A stretch of DNA of 64,000 nucleotides from CAXXOK01 sp001604115 (GTDB lineage Bacteria > Bacillota > Clostridia > Christensenellales > Aristaeellaceae): NCBI GenBank assembly GCA_034928535.1, contig JAYFOV010000016.1:1-64000 (forward strand). Reading direction: 5' to 3'. The notes below the pieces were generated by a model, which was not told the origin of the DNA, made no database searches, and saw only the letters and a list, made by a program, of their open reading frames with translations. The stretch's first letter is position 1; each line of letters begins with the position of its first letter. A program made the translations under genes and the position numbers. This document shows positions 16,312 through 24,845 of the stretch, one piece after another.

Positions 16312-17343
16312 ATGAAAAGTGTCAATATCCAAGATATCGCGCGGGAAGCAGGAGTCGGCAAGGCGACGGTATCCCGCGTGATCAACGGCAAAGGCTATGT
16401 GAGCCGCGAGACGGCAGCCAAGGTCAAGGCCGTGATGGAGCGGCACCACTACCAGCCTTCCGCGCTGGCCAGAAGCCTTTCCAAACGGGAGAGCGACGCA
16501 ATTGGCCTGATCATCCCCGAGGCCAACAACCCCTTCTTCAGCGGCCTGCTCACTGGGGTGAGCGAAGTACTGGACAAGTGCGGGTATACGCTCATCATCC
16601 GAACTTCCGGCAACGACCGGGAGCGCGACTACCGCGCGCTGGAGGCCATGCGCTACCAACGCGTGCGCGGGCTCATTTATGTGCCCGCCTGCAACTACGA
16701 AAGTGAGCAGGATTTTGAGGAGATGTCCTCCCGCCTGGGGGATCTGGGCGGCCCGTGCGTGATTCTTGACCGCCCTATCAACAAGCTGGATTGTGACTGT
16801 GTGCTCAGCGATAACTTCAGCGGCGCCTACGCAGCGACGGAAGCGCTGATCCACGCGGGGCACCGCGCCATTGGCGTGATCGCGGGCAACACGCAGCTCA
16901 TGATCGGCCGGGAACGGTTGGAAGGCTACCGCAAGGCCATTTTGCAAAATGGGCTCACCTTGCACAAGCCCTACCAGATCACCGGCACCTTTGGGCAGAA
17001 GGAAGCCTATGCCCAGGTGCTGGCCTTGCTGCAAAAGCCGGATCGCCCCACGGCGTTCTTTATTGCCAACAACCACAGCGAAATCGGGTTTTTGAACGCA
17101 GTGCGCGATTTGCGCCTGAAAATCCCGGCGGATATAGCCTTTGTGGGCTTTGATGAATTGCCCGGCCAGCTGGTTTTTGAGCTGCCCTACAGCTGCCTGA
17201 ACCGTGAGGTGGTGCAGTTGGGCGCCAAGGCGGCGCAGATGCTCATCCGGCGTTTTGACGAACCTGCGCGCCCTGCCGAGCGTTTGGTGGTGGTGCCGCG
17301 CCTGTGCCTGCGCGGTTCAGAAAAACGCATGCCTAAACGGTGA
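16312..17343 (+). CDS. LacI-family transcriptional regulator
   Basis: 343 residues. N-terminal helix-turn-helix (about 4-25, NIQDIAREAGVGKATVSRVI) with the hinge segment NYQPSALARSL-like 'HYQPSALARSLSK', then a periplasmic-binding-protein-like sensing domain (IGLIIPEANNPFFSGLL...). Such proteins repress or, less often, activate sugar genes when a sugar or sugar phosphate binds. Its neighbours, a SIS isomerase, a ROK kinase and an ABC sugar importer, are the natural targets. GGGAGGG ribosome site eight bases before the ATG. A branched hairpin with six Ts follows. Confidence 0.93.
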   Translation: MKSVNIQDIAREAGVGKATVSRVINGKGYVSRETAAKVKAVMERHHYQPSALARSLSKRESDAIGLIIPEANNPFFSGLLTGVSEVLDKCGYTLIIRTSGNDRERDYRALEAMRYQRVRGLIYVPACNYESEQDFEEMSSRLGDLGGPCVILDRPINKLDCDCVLSDNFSGAYAATEALIHAGHRAIGVIAGNTQLMIGRERLEGYRKAILQNGLTLHKPYQITGTFGQKEAYAQVLALLQKPDRPTAFFIANNHSEIGFLNAVRDLRLKIPADIAFVGFDELPGQLVFELPYSCLNREVVQLGAKAAQMLIRRFDEPARPAERLVVVPRLCLRGSEKRMPKR

Positions 17344-17376
17344 TTGGTTGCCGCCTCCTTTGAGCCAACGCCAGCA

Positions 17377-17444
17377 CCCTCCGGCAAAGCAAGCGACACA
17401 GGCGGTTTGCCGCCTTGATGCGCCTGCTGTCCGGAGGGTTTTTT
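17377..17444 (+). terminator. Branched terminator between lacI-type and SIS genes
   Basis: Outer stem CCCTCCGG / CCGGAGGG, immediately followed by TTTTTT, encloses a second hairpin (AGGCGG / CCGCCT, TTTG loop). The outer loop is long for a simple terminator. No new promoter is obvious before the SIS gene, so it may act as an attenuator of partial strength. Confidence 0.65.
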
Positions 17445-17531
17445 ATGCGCCGTGGAGGAATGCGCGCCCCGGCGCGGAATACCTTGGGTAAGCGCGTGGG
17501 CGCCTGTCATGTGGAAAGGACGATGTATTTC

Positions 17532-18179
17532 ATGAGCAATGTACAGATGGTTTGGGATTCGCTGATTGCCGAGCGCCCCGCCCTGGCGCCGACGCTGGGC
17601 GATTTGCAGGCGGCATTCAGTCTTTTGTTGGATTGTTTTCAGCGTGGCGGCAAGCTGATCATCGGGGGCAATGGCGGCAGTGCTTGCGATGCGGAGCACA
17701 TTGCCGGGGAGCTGATGAAGGGGTTTCTGAAACCGCGCCCACTGACTGCGCCGGAAAAAGCTGCGCTGATGGCCGCCGGGGATGACGGAAGCATTGGCGC
17801 AAAACTGCAGCGCGCAGTGCCGGTGATTGTGCTCCATGGCCTGCCGGGCATGAGCAGCGCCTTCCTCAACGATGTGGAAGGGTCACTCACCTATGCACAG
17901 CAAGCCTTTGCCTATGCCAAACCTGGGGATGTGCTGCTGGGGATCTCGACCTCCGGCAATGCAGGCAACGTGTGCGCAGCGGCCATCGCAGCCAAGGCGC
18001 GCGGCGCCAAAGTGATCGGCCTGACAGGCGAAGGCGGCGGCCGGCTGGCTGGGCTGGCGGAAGTGTGCATCAAAGCGCCGGCAACGGAAACCTACCGCGT
18101 GCAGGAGTGGCACCTGCCCTTGTACCATGCGCTGTGCATTGCACTGGAGCAGGCGCTGTTCGGAGGGGATGCGGCATGA
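17532..18179 (+). CDS. SIS-domain sugar isomerase, GmhA-like
   Basis: 215 residues, one SIS domain. The stretch GGNGGSACDAEHIAGELMKGF is very close to D-sedoheptulose-7-phosphate isomerase (GmhA) and DiaA; STSGNAGNV is the second phosphosugar-binding loop. A ketose/aldose phosphate isomerase role is likely, but heptose synthesis is not established here because no other heptose gene is present. Start uncertain: ATG 17532 is 11 bases from GGAAAGGA, ATG 17523 only 2. Its stop overlaps the ROK gene start (ATGA), so the pair is translationally coupled. Confidence 0.85.
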   Translation: MSNVQMVWDSLIAERPALAPTLGDLQAAFSLLLDCFQRGGKLIIGGNGGSACDAEHIAGELMKGFLKPRPLTAPEKAALMAAGDDGSIGAKLQRAVPVIVLHGLPGMSSAFLNDVEGSLTYAQQAFAYAKPGDVLLGISTSGNAGNVCAAAIAAKARGAKVIGLTGEGGGRLAGLAEVCIKAPATETYRVQEWHLPLYHALCIALEQALFGGDAA

Positions 18180-19129
18180 GCATACTGCTGGGGCTGGATA
18201 TCGGCGGCACCAAATGCGCGGTGAGCGTGGGCGAGGAGGCGGCGGAGGGCATCCGCATCCTCCGGCGCGAAGCCATCGCTACCCCCAAAGATCAGCGGAC
18301 CGCCATGGAAGCGATGCTGGCGCTGGCGGGGAAGCTGGCGCAGGGGCAGGCCGTGGCCGGGGTGGGCATCAGCGCAGGCGGGCCGCTGGATGCGGAGTCA
18401 GGCATGCTGTGCAACCCGCCCAACTTGCCCGGTTGGCACAAACTTTCTCTCACGCGCATGGCCAGCGATGCACTGCATGCGCCCAGCGTGCTGGAAAACG
18501 ATGCCAATGCATGCGCGCTGGCCGAGTGGCGCTGGGGTGCGGGGCAAGGGAGCCGGGTGATGGCATTTTTGACGTTTGGCACAGGTCTGGGCGCGGGAAT
18601 CGTGCTGGATGGACACATCCTGCGCGGTGCCACGGGGGATGCGGGGGAGCTTGGGCATTGGCGGCTTTCCGGCTTCGGGCCCAGCGGCTATGGCAAGGCA
18701 GGCTCGTTTGAAGGGTACTGTTCCGGTGGCGGGCTTGGGCAACTGGCTGTGACCATTGGCGAGCGCTACTGCCAGCAGGGCATGGCGCCCAGTTATGTAC
18801 TGGCAGGCGCCTATGATGCCAAAACCGTGGCCGATGCCGCGCGCGCAGGCGATGCCGCCGCGCTGGAGGTGTTCCGTGTCTGCGGTGAATCGCTGGGGCG
18901 CGGCCTTGCCTTGCTGGTGGATTTTTTGAACCCGGATCGTATTGTGCTGGGATCGATCTATGCCCGCTGCAGCGATTTGCTCACGCCGCCAATGGAGGCT
19001 GTGCTCCGCGCGGAAAGCCTGCCGCGCTCGCTGGCGGCCTGCAGCGTCAAACCCGCTGCACTGGGTGAAAGCATCGGGGATTATGCGGCCTTGGCGCTGG
19101 CCAAACAGGCGGCGGACAAGCCTTGCTGA
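18176..19129 (+). CDS. ROK-family sugar kinase lacking the zinc cysteine cluster
   Basis: 317 residues. N-terminal phosphate-binding motif GLDIGGTKCAV, catalytic region ENDANACALAEWRWGAG and FGTGLGAGIVLDG show a ROK-fold sugar kinase. The usual CxCGxxGCxE zinc site of ROK proteins is replaced by GYGKAGSFEGYCSGGG, so zinc is probably not bound; such a subgroup exists. GGAGGGG ribosome site; ATGA overlap with the SIS gene. Likely phosphorylates the sugar or amino sugar that the SIS enzyme and the downstream importer handle. Substrate unknown. Confidence 0.88.
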   Translation: MSILLGLDIGGTKCAVSVGEEAAEGIRILRREAIATPKDQRTAMEAMLALAGKLAQGQAVAGVGISAGGPLDAESGMLCNPPNLPGWHKLSLTRMASDALHAPSVLENDANACALAEWRWGAGQGSRVMAFLTFGTGLGAGIVLDGHILRGATGDAGELGHWRLSGFGPSGYGKAGSFEGYCSGGGLGQLAVTIGERYCQQGMAPSYVLAGAYDAKTVADAARAGDAAALEVFRVCGESLGRGLALLVDFLNPDRIVLGSIYARCSDLLTPPMEAVLRAESLPRSLAACSVKPAALGESIGDYAALALAKQAADKPC

Positions 19130-19241
19130 CCGTGGGGCTGGCCGCACGTTGATGACGCAGGCAGGTCGGGCGGCCGCATCACACTGTGTTTTTCCCTCAA
19201 ATAATCGGGCGCGCCGTGGGTGATCGGCGCGGCCTTTCAGT

Positions 19242-19277
19242 CAGCCAGTGCCCATGGCAGGATGCGGGCACTGGCTG
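19242..19277 (+). terminator. 12-bp hairpin after the ROK gene
   Basis: CAGCCAGTGCCC and GGGCACTGGCTG, perfect 12-bp stem with 12-base loop, followed by GCTGTTTGC. A smaller GC hairpin (CGCGCCG / CGGCGCG) lies about 20 bases before it. Confidence 0.6.
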
Positions 19278-19316
19278 GCTGTTTGCATTGGAGGCGGGGT
19301 GTATGATGAATGTATA

Positions 19317-19330
19317 TTATGGTACCATAA
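19317..19330. promoter_or_regulatory. 14-bp palindrome upstream of the sugar importer
   Basis: TTATGGTACCATAA is a perfect palindrome in the 380-base gap before the transporter operon. A second near-palindrome, TCAAACGCTTGTTTCGA (19346-19362), follows 15 bases later. Either could bind the LacI-type regulator; unproven. Confidence 0.4.
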
Positions 19331-19443
19331 AAAACACAATCCGCATCAAACGCTTGTTTCGACAAGGGTTATGTGGGAAAACGGCAAACAAGCACCCAAA
19401 AAATACAGGAAATTTGCCCCCCTGTTTCGGAAAACTGCGCCCC

Positions 19444-19471
19444 TTTACACCGCTGACCCCAATGTTATACT
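19444..19471 (+). promoter_or_regulatory. Promoter of the sugar ABC importer
   Basis: TTTACA at 19444, 16-bp spacer, TATACT at 19466. Confidence 0.6.
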
Positions 19472-19510
19472 GAATACCAGAAAAGGGCATGAAAGACGGT
19501 GATCCTGCTG

Positions 19511-21028
19511 ATGGGCGATTTGATCGTGACCATGGAGCATATTGACAAGAGCTTTCCGGGCGTGCAGGCGCTTAAGGACGTGCATTTTGAGCTTCGTTCC
19601 GGCGAGGTGATGGCGCTCCTGGGTGAAAACGGTGCAGGCAAGAGCACGCTGATGAAAATTTTGAGCGGCGTATACACCCGTGACAGCGGCAGCATGCACA
19701 TCTTTGGGCAGGAGCAGGGCGATTTGACGCCCAGGCAGGCGCAGGCGCTGGGCGTTGCCATCATCCATCAGGAGCTGAACATGTGCCGCCACCTTTCCGT
19801 GGCGGAAAACATCTTTCTGGGACGGGAGCAGACACGGCTTGGCACCCTTTCCAACCGGGAGATGGAACAGGAAGCCCGGCGCATCCTGGCTGATCTGAAA
19901 ATCGATCTGGATCCCCACAAGGTGGTGGGCGAGCTGCCGGTTTCCAAGCAGCAAATGGTGGAGATCGCCAAAGCGCTATCCACCAAAGCGCGGGTGCTCA
20001 TCATGGACGAGCCGACCTCTTCGCTTACGTCCCGGGAAATCGACGATCTGTTCCGCATCATCCGGGAGCTGAAGGCCAAGGGATGCGGTATCGTGTACAT
20101 CAGCCACCGGCTGGAAGAGCTCAAGTATATCGTGGATCGTGTGACCATCATGCGGGACGGGCAGTTTGTCTCCTCTATGAACTATGCCGATACCACGATG
20201 AATGAGATCATCACGGCCATGGTCGGGCGTGAGATCAAGGAAAAATTCCCGCGCGTGGAGAGCAAGCCGGGCAAACAGGTCTTGCAGGTGCGCAACCTGA
20301 ACGCGGGCCGCATGGTACGGGATGTAAGCTTTGACCTGCGGGAAGGCGAGATCGTCGGCATCGCAGGGCTCATGGGCGCAGGCCGCACGGAAACCACGCG
20401 CGCCATTTTCGGCGCGGATGCTAAGCAGAGCGGGGAAATAATCCTAGACGGCAAGCCGGTGGTCATCCATGGCGTGGCGGATGCGATTCGCGCCGGTATC
20501 GTGCTTGCGCCGGAGGATCGCAAGAAGGACGGGCTTTGTACCAAGCTGTCCATACGCCAGAACATCGCGCTGCCTAACCTGGACATGCTGTGCAACCGCT
20601 TTGGCGTGGTACACCGCACCAAGGAAACCGCCATGTGCGATACCGCTGTGGATAACCTGATGATCAAAACCCCTTCAGTGGATAAAGATGTGGCCACGCT
20701 GTCCGGCGGCAACCAGCAGAAAGTGGTCGTGGCCAAATGGATGGCGCGCAACTCCCGCGTGGTGATGTTCGATGAGCCCACGCGCGGCATTGATGTGGCC
20801 GCCAAGGTGGAGATTTACCACCTGATGAACCGGCTCAAGCAGCAGGGCATGGCCGTGCTGTTCGTCTCCTCCGAAATGCCGGAGATCATGGGCATCGCCG
20901 ACCGGATCATCGTGATGTGCGATGGGCGGATCACCGGAGAGTTGCCTGCGGCGCAAGCCACACAGGAAAAGATCCTTACGCTGGCCACGCGCTTTGAAAC
21001 AAAAGTTGCTGCCGCCGCAAACCAATGA
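19511..21028 (+). CDS. Sugar ABC importer, double ATP-binding subunit (RbsA-like)
   Basis: 505 residues made of two ABC ATPase domains, as in RbsA/XylG/MglA. First half: Walker A GENGAGKST, Walker B LIMDEPTSSL, switch His in ISHRLEEL. Second half: the degenerate GLMGAGRTE P-loop normal for this family, signature LSGGNQQK and Walker B MFDEPTRGID. It powers uptake through the permease encoded next (13-base gap). Start ATG 19511; the upstream ribosome site is weak (GGTGAT). Ligand class is ribose/xylose/galactose-type; the exact sugar cannot be told. Confidence 0.93.
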   Translation: MGDLIVTMEHIDKSFPGVQALKDVHFELRSGEVMALLGENGAGKSTLMKILSGVYTRDSGSMHIFGQEQGDLTPRQAQALGVAIIHQELNMCRHLSVAENIFLGREQTRLGTLSNREMEQEARRILADLKIDLDPHKVVGELPVSKQQMVEIAKALSTKARVLIMDEPTSSLTSREIDDLFRIIRELKAKGCGIVYISHRLEELKYIVDRVTIMRDGQFVSSMNYADTTMNEIITAMVGREIKEKFPRVESKPGKQVLQVRNLNAGRMVRDVSFDLREGEIVGIAGLMGAGRTETTRAIFGADAKQSGEIILDGKPVVIHGVADAIRAGIVLAPEDRKKDGLCTKLSIRQNIALPNLDMLCNRFGVVHRTKETAMCDTAVDNLMIKTPSVDKDVATLSGGNQQKVVVAKWMARNSRVVMFDEPTRGIDVAAKVEIYHLMNRLKQQGMAVLFVSSEMPEIMGIADRIIVMCDGRITGELPAAQATQEKILTLATRFETKVAAAANQ

Positions 21029-21041
21029 GGAGGAACCCGAA

Positions 21042-22052
21042 ATGCAAGCCAAACGGATGAACCCCCTTCGCAGGTTTTTCGCCATTCGCGGCATGGGCTC
21101 GGCCATGATCGCCTTTGCGGCACTCATCGTGATTTATGTGGTGTTCGGCCTGCGGGAACCCAACGTGTTTTCCCCGGTAAACATCCAAAACCTGCTGCGC
21201 TCCATGAGCAAGTACCTGATCATCGGCATCGGGCAGAGCTATCTGCTCATTACCGGCAACATTGACCTTTCGCTGGGCTCGGTGGTCGGCATGAGCGCGA
21301 TGATTTCCGCCACGCTCATGACCCACGGCACCAACCCGCTGCTCGCTGCGCTGATCGCGCTGCTGGCCTGTCTGGTGATTGGGCTGATCAACGGCCTGCT
21401 GGTGGGCAAGGCGCAGCTGCCGCCTTTCATCGCTACGCTGGGCACCATGTTCACTGCGCGCGGCATCGGTTATATGATCAACGGCAACCGCAACACCGAC
21501 GCCATTGCCTCCGGCATTGGCAAAGAGGCGGGGGATGCGTTCCAGAACTTTTTCTACTACGGCCGCACGTTGGGGGTGTTCAATACCTTTCTGGTGGCGG
21601 TGGTGGTATTCATCATCTTCTTCTTCCTGCTGTCCAAAACGCGCACAGGCCGGCACATCTACGCGATCGGCTCCAATGTGGATGCCGCCAAGCTTTCCGG
21701 CGTGAGCGTGTTTGCAACCACCACCAAGGCGTACATGGTTTCGGCGTTCTGCGCATTCGTGGTCGGCCTGATCCTGTGCGCGCAGGCAGGCATGGGCAAC
21801 ATGGAAGCGGGCAACATGTATGAGATGTATGCGGTCGCATCCGGCGTCATCGGCGGCATCTCGCCGCTGGGTGGCACAGGCTTGCTGCTGGGCACCTTTG
21901 CGGGCGCCGCTGTGTGGCAGACGCTGGAAAACGGCCTGAACATGATCGGGGCGCAGGTGGGTTTGCAGCGCATCGTGATCGGCGTGATCGTGGTGTTCGC
22001 GGTATTGCTGGACGTGGTCGTGCGCCGCGGGACCCGCAAGCGCATCAAGTAG
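21042..22052 (+). CDS. Sugar ABC importer permease (RbsC-like)
   Basis: 336 residues, about eight to ten transmembrane helices, with the RbsC-family signatures NIDLSLGSVVGM and the late GGISPLGGTG coupling region. AGGAGGA ribosome site eight bases before ATG 21042. It forms the homodimeric membrane channel for the ATPase upstream and the binding protein downstream. C-terminus is basic (VVRRGTRKRIK), as expected for the cytoplasmic side. Confidence 0.93.
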   Translation: MQAKRMNPLRRFFAIRGMGSAMIAFAALIVIYVVFGLREPNVFSPVNIQNLLRSMSKYLIIGIGQSYLLITGNIDLSLGSVVGMSAMISATLMTHGTNPLLAALIALLACLVIGLINGLLVGKAQLPPFIATLGTMFTARGIGYMINGNRNTDAIASGIGKEAGDAFQNFFYYGRTLGVFNTFLVAVVVFIIFFFLLSKTRTGRHIYAIGSNVDAAKLSGVSVFATTTKAYMVSAFCAFVVGLILCAQAGMGNMEAGNMYEMYAVASGVIGGISPLGGTGLLLGTFAGAAVWQTLENGLNMIGAQVGLQRIVIGVIVVFAVLLDVVVRRGTRKRIK

Positions 22053-22059
22053 AATTTGT

Positions 22060-22075
22060 AGGCGCGCAAGCGCTT
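22060..22075 (+). other. Intercistronic hairpin with GNRA loop before the binding-protein gene
   Basis: AGGCGC-GCAA-GCGCTT, six pairs including one G-U, between permease and binding-protein genes. Such hairpins often protect the abundant binding-protein mRNA from decay. A comparable one precedes lsrB. Confidence 0.4.
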
Positions 22076-22105
22076 ATAGAGAAAATATTTCGGGAGGGAA
22101 TACTT

Positions 22106-23011
22106 ATGAAAAAGACCCTAGCGATCGTGTTGGCACTGGTACTGTGCCTGACCGCGGTCACGGCAATGGCCGAGACCGTGAAAGCGACTCAACCCTGGAA
22201 AATCGCCCTGATCACCATGGACTCCATCGACCAGCATTGGGTAAAGCTCAATGAAGGCGCACAGGCCAAAGCTGCGGAGCTCGGCGTGGAAGTGACCTTT
22301 ATGGCGCCCAACACCAAGGATGATGCCCAGCAGATCGAGGCCGTGAACAACGCGGTCGCGGGCGGCTATCAGGCGATCCTGGTCGCGGCCAATGGCCCCG
22401 ACGCCATCTCCAGCGCCCTGAAGGAAGCCCAGGCTGCCGGCGTGAAGGTTGTCTATGTGGACAGCCCCGCCAACGTGCCCGCCGAAGCGACCTTCAGCAC
22501 CGACAACCAGGCCGCTGGCAAGACTGCTGGTGAGACCATGTTGGCTGCCCTGACCGCCGCCGGCGTGAGCGAAGGCTCCATCGGCATCGTGAACGTGAAT
22601 GCCGCCACCGATTCCACCGTGAAGCGTGAGGCCGGTTTCCGCTCCGCGTATGAAGGCACCAAGTTCACCATCCTGGAGACCCAGTATGGCGAAGGCGATG
22701 CCGCCAAGTCCCAGACCATTGCGGAAAACTACATCACCCAGGGCGTGGTTGGCATCTTCGGCGCCAATGAAGGCTCCACCACCGGCACCGGCAACGCCAT
22801 CAAGGCTTCCGGCAGCACCGTGGTCGGCGTTGGCTTTGACAAGAGCGATGCGATCCTTGGCCTGATCCAGGATGGCTACCTGCTGGCCACCATGGCGCAG
22901 AACCCCGATGTCATGGGCGCGATGGGCGTGGAAGCGGCTGTGAAGGCGCTGGAGGGTGCAACCCTCGGCGGCGAAGTGGTCGATACCGGCGTCAGCGTGC
23001 TGACCAAGTAA
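22106..23011 (+). CDS. Sugar-binding protein of the ABC importer (RbsB-like)
   Basis: 301 residues. Signal peptide about 1-22 ending AMA-E (SPase I type); the only nearby Cys is preceded by Leu, so there is no lipobox. Mature part is a type I periplasmic-binding fold (WKIALITMDSIDQHWVKLNEG, ILVAANGPDAISSAL, VVYVDSPA, GIFGANEGSTTG). GGGAGGG ribosome site. Third gene of the importer operon, closed by the terminator at 23027. How it is held at the cell surface without a lipid anchor is unclear unless the cell has an outer membrane. Confidence 0.92.
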   Translation: MKKTLAIVLALVLCLTAVTAMAETVKATQPWKIALITMDSIDQHWVKLNEGAQAKAAELGVEVTFMAPNTKDDAQQIEAVNNAVAGGYQAILVAANGPDAISSALKEAQAAGVKVVYVDSPANVPAEATFSTDNQAAGKTAGETMLAALTAAGVSEGSIGIVNVNAATDSTVKREAGFRSAYEGTKFTILETQYGEGDAAKSQTIAENYITQGVVGIFGANEGSTTGTGNAIKASGSTVVGVGFDKSDAILGLIQDGYLLATMAQNPDVMGAMGVEAAVKALEGATLGGEVVDTGVSVLTK

Positions 23012-23026
23012 CATCCCCCGCACAGC

Positions 23027-23062
23027 AAGCGCCGGCCACACGTGGCCGGCGCTTTTCCCTTT
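23027..23062 (+). terminator. Terminator of the sugar importer operon
   Basis: AAGCGCCGGCCAC / GTGGCCGGCGCTT, 13-bp near-perfect palindrome, trailed by TTCCCTTT. Confidence 0.8.
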
Positions 23063-23089
23063 GGCAGGCACGCCTGCCTGTGGTATACT
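23061..23089 (+). promoter_or_regulatory. Promoter of the two-component operon with palindrome in the spacer
   Basis: TTGGCA at 23061, 17-bp spacer, TATACT at 23084. GGCAGGC-AC-GCCTGCC (23063-23078) overlaps the -35 and spacer, a good position for an operator. Confidence 0.6.
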
Positions 23090-23167
23090 GCGGCTAAGGT
23101 ACAGCGCGCGTGGGCACGCTGCCGGCGGGATGGGATGCAAACCGATGATGCTTGAGGGAGGGTGCCT

Positions 23168-24754
23168 ATGCTGCGTGTGTTGATCGCCGATGACGAGGAG
23201 CGCATCTGCCAGCTGATCCTGGCCTTGGGGGAGTGGCAGCGGCTAGGGCTGGAAGTGGTGGGCACGGCGCAAAATGGGCCGGATGCGCTGGCCATGCTGC
23301 GTAGCCTGCAGCCGGATATCCTGATCACAGACATCCGCATGCCGGGGTTTGATGGCCTGAAAGTGATTGAAGAAGCCCGGCGGGAGATGATCCAGCTGGA
23401 AGTGATTGTGATCAGCGGCTACGCGCAGTTTGACTATGCGCAGACCGCCATCCGTTTTGGCGTGGGGGAGTATCTGCTCAAGCCCATCAACCGGGACGCG
23501 CTCAACCATACGCTGGAGAAGATGGCAAACCGCCTTCGCCAGCAGCTGAAAAAAGAAACGGACATCGAAACGTTGCTGGAATCCCATGCGGATGACCGTA
23601 CCCAGCTGCGCAAGCGGCTGGTGGCAGACCTTTTGGCTGGGCGTTTGGAGGTTCAAAGCGCCGATGCGCTCAAGCGCACCTACCACTTTGATGCGGGCGC
23701 CGCAGGGTACCAGCTCCTGCTGCTGAAAATCGACTTTGATCCGGATCACTTCAGCGATGCTTCCCTGCACATCGTGCAGGATAAGGTGCTCAACCTGATC
23801 GCGCCGCTGCTGCACGCAACCTGCGCCGATGCCGTGTGCGACTTTGCCGATGCCAGCCTGACCTGTTTTATGAACTATGCGCCTGAACGGCAGGAGGCGC
23901 TGCGCCAGCAGCTCCGCGCTGCGCTCAACCAATTAGTGGCGGAAAAAGCGCTGTTTGGCAAGCTGGAGTTTTCCATGGCGCTGGGGGTCATGGTGTCCAG
24001 CCCGGCTATGCTGGCCGCAACGCTGGTGGGCACGCAAAATTTGCTGTCCGAGCGCCTGACGGAAGGCACGGGGCGGCTGCTGGAAGGCGAAGCGGGGCGT
24101 TCCGGCGTGACGGACATGGATTTTCCCGCACGCTACAGCACCGCGGCCAGCCAGGCGATCGACGTCATGAGCCAGGAGGAGGCCGATGCCGCAGCCGCGA
24201 TCCTGGAGGAGGCGACCGCCGTGCCGGGCGTGCGCGGCTGGGAGCTGCTGCTTTTGGTGCGCGCGGCCGGCGCGATGTTTGTGACCCGCCTGGGCGCGGA
24301 GGATGGGGATACCGTCATCCGGCAATTCCATGTACGCTGCGCGCAGTGCGCGGATGTGCCGGCGCTGTTTCAGTGCCTGCGGCAGTTGCAGCGCGATCAG
24401 CTCGCGCAGGCAAGCCAGCGGCTCAAGGATCGGGACGCACAGCCCATCCGCAATGCCAAACTCTACATCCGCAAACACTTTGCCGAGCCTATCACATTGG
24501 AGGAGGTGAGCGCTGCCATCGGCTTCAGCGTGAACTACTTCAGCACCCTGTTCAAAAAAGAAACCGGCGAGGGCTTTGCCAAATACCTGACCCATGTGCG
24601 CATGGACGAGGCGCGCGCATTGCTGCGGGATACCAACCAGCCGGTTGCGGAAATATGCAAAAGCATCGGCTACGGTGATTTGAAGCATTTCACACGTACG
24701 TTCAAGGCGGAGGTGGGGCTCACGCCCGGCGAGTACCGCAAGCTGTACGGTTGA
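23168..24754 (+). CDS. AraC-type response regulator (YesN-like)
   Basis: 528 residues: receiver (1-125) with LIADDEE, phospho-acceptor in ILITDIRMPGFDG and Lys in YLLKPI; a middle region with no clear domain (about 140-420); C-terminal double helix-turn-helix of AraC type (about 430-528, AIGFSVNYFSTLFKKETG, ICKSIGYGDLKHFTRTFK, TPGEYRK). YesN-type regulators usually switch on sugar importer genes. GAGGGAGG ribosome site before ATG 23168. First gene of the unit with the kinase and the ATPase-like protein. Confidence 0.93.
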   Translation: MLRVLIADDEERICQLILALGEWQRLGLEVVGTAQNGPDALAMLRSLQPDILITDIRMPGFDGLKVIEEARREMIQLEVIVISGYAQFDYAQTAIRFGVGEYLLKPINRDALNHTLEKMANRLRQQLKKETDIETLLESHADDRTQLRKRLVADLLAGRLEVQSADALKRTYHFDAGAAGYQLLLLKIDFDPDHFSDASLHIVQDKVLNLIAPLLHATCADAVCDFADASLTCFMNYAPERQEALRQQLRAALNQLVAEKALFGKLEFSMALGVMVSSPAMLAATLVGTQNLLSERLTEGTGRLLEGEAGRSGVTDMDFPARYSTAASQAIDVMSQEEADAAAAILEEATAVPGVRGWELLLLVRAAGAMFVTRLGAEDGDTVIRQFHVRCAQCADVPALFQCLRQLQRDQLAQASQRLKDRDAQPIRNAKLYIRKHFAEPITLEEVSAAIGFSVNYFSTLFKKETGEGFAKYLTHVRMDEARALLRDTNQPVAEICKSIGYGDLKHFTRTFKAEVGLTPGEYRKLYG

Positions 24755-24845
24755 AGCGCGGCCATCGGGCGTGCGACCCGGGCGGGGGTCCCGCACACGC
24801 CCGGCAGGCGATGCGGGGCAATGCCCCAAGAAAGGATGGGCTGGC

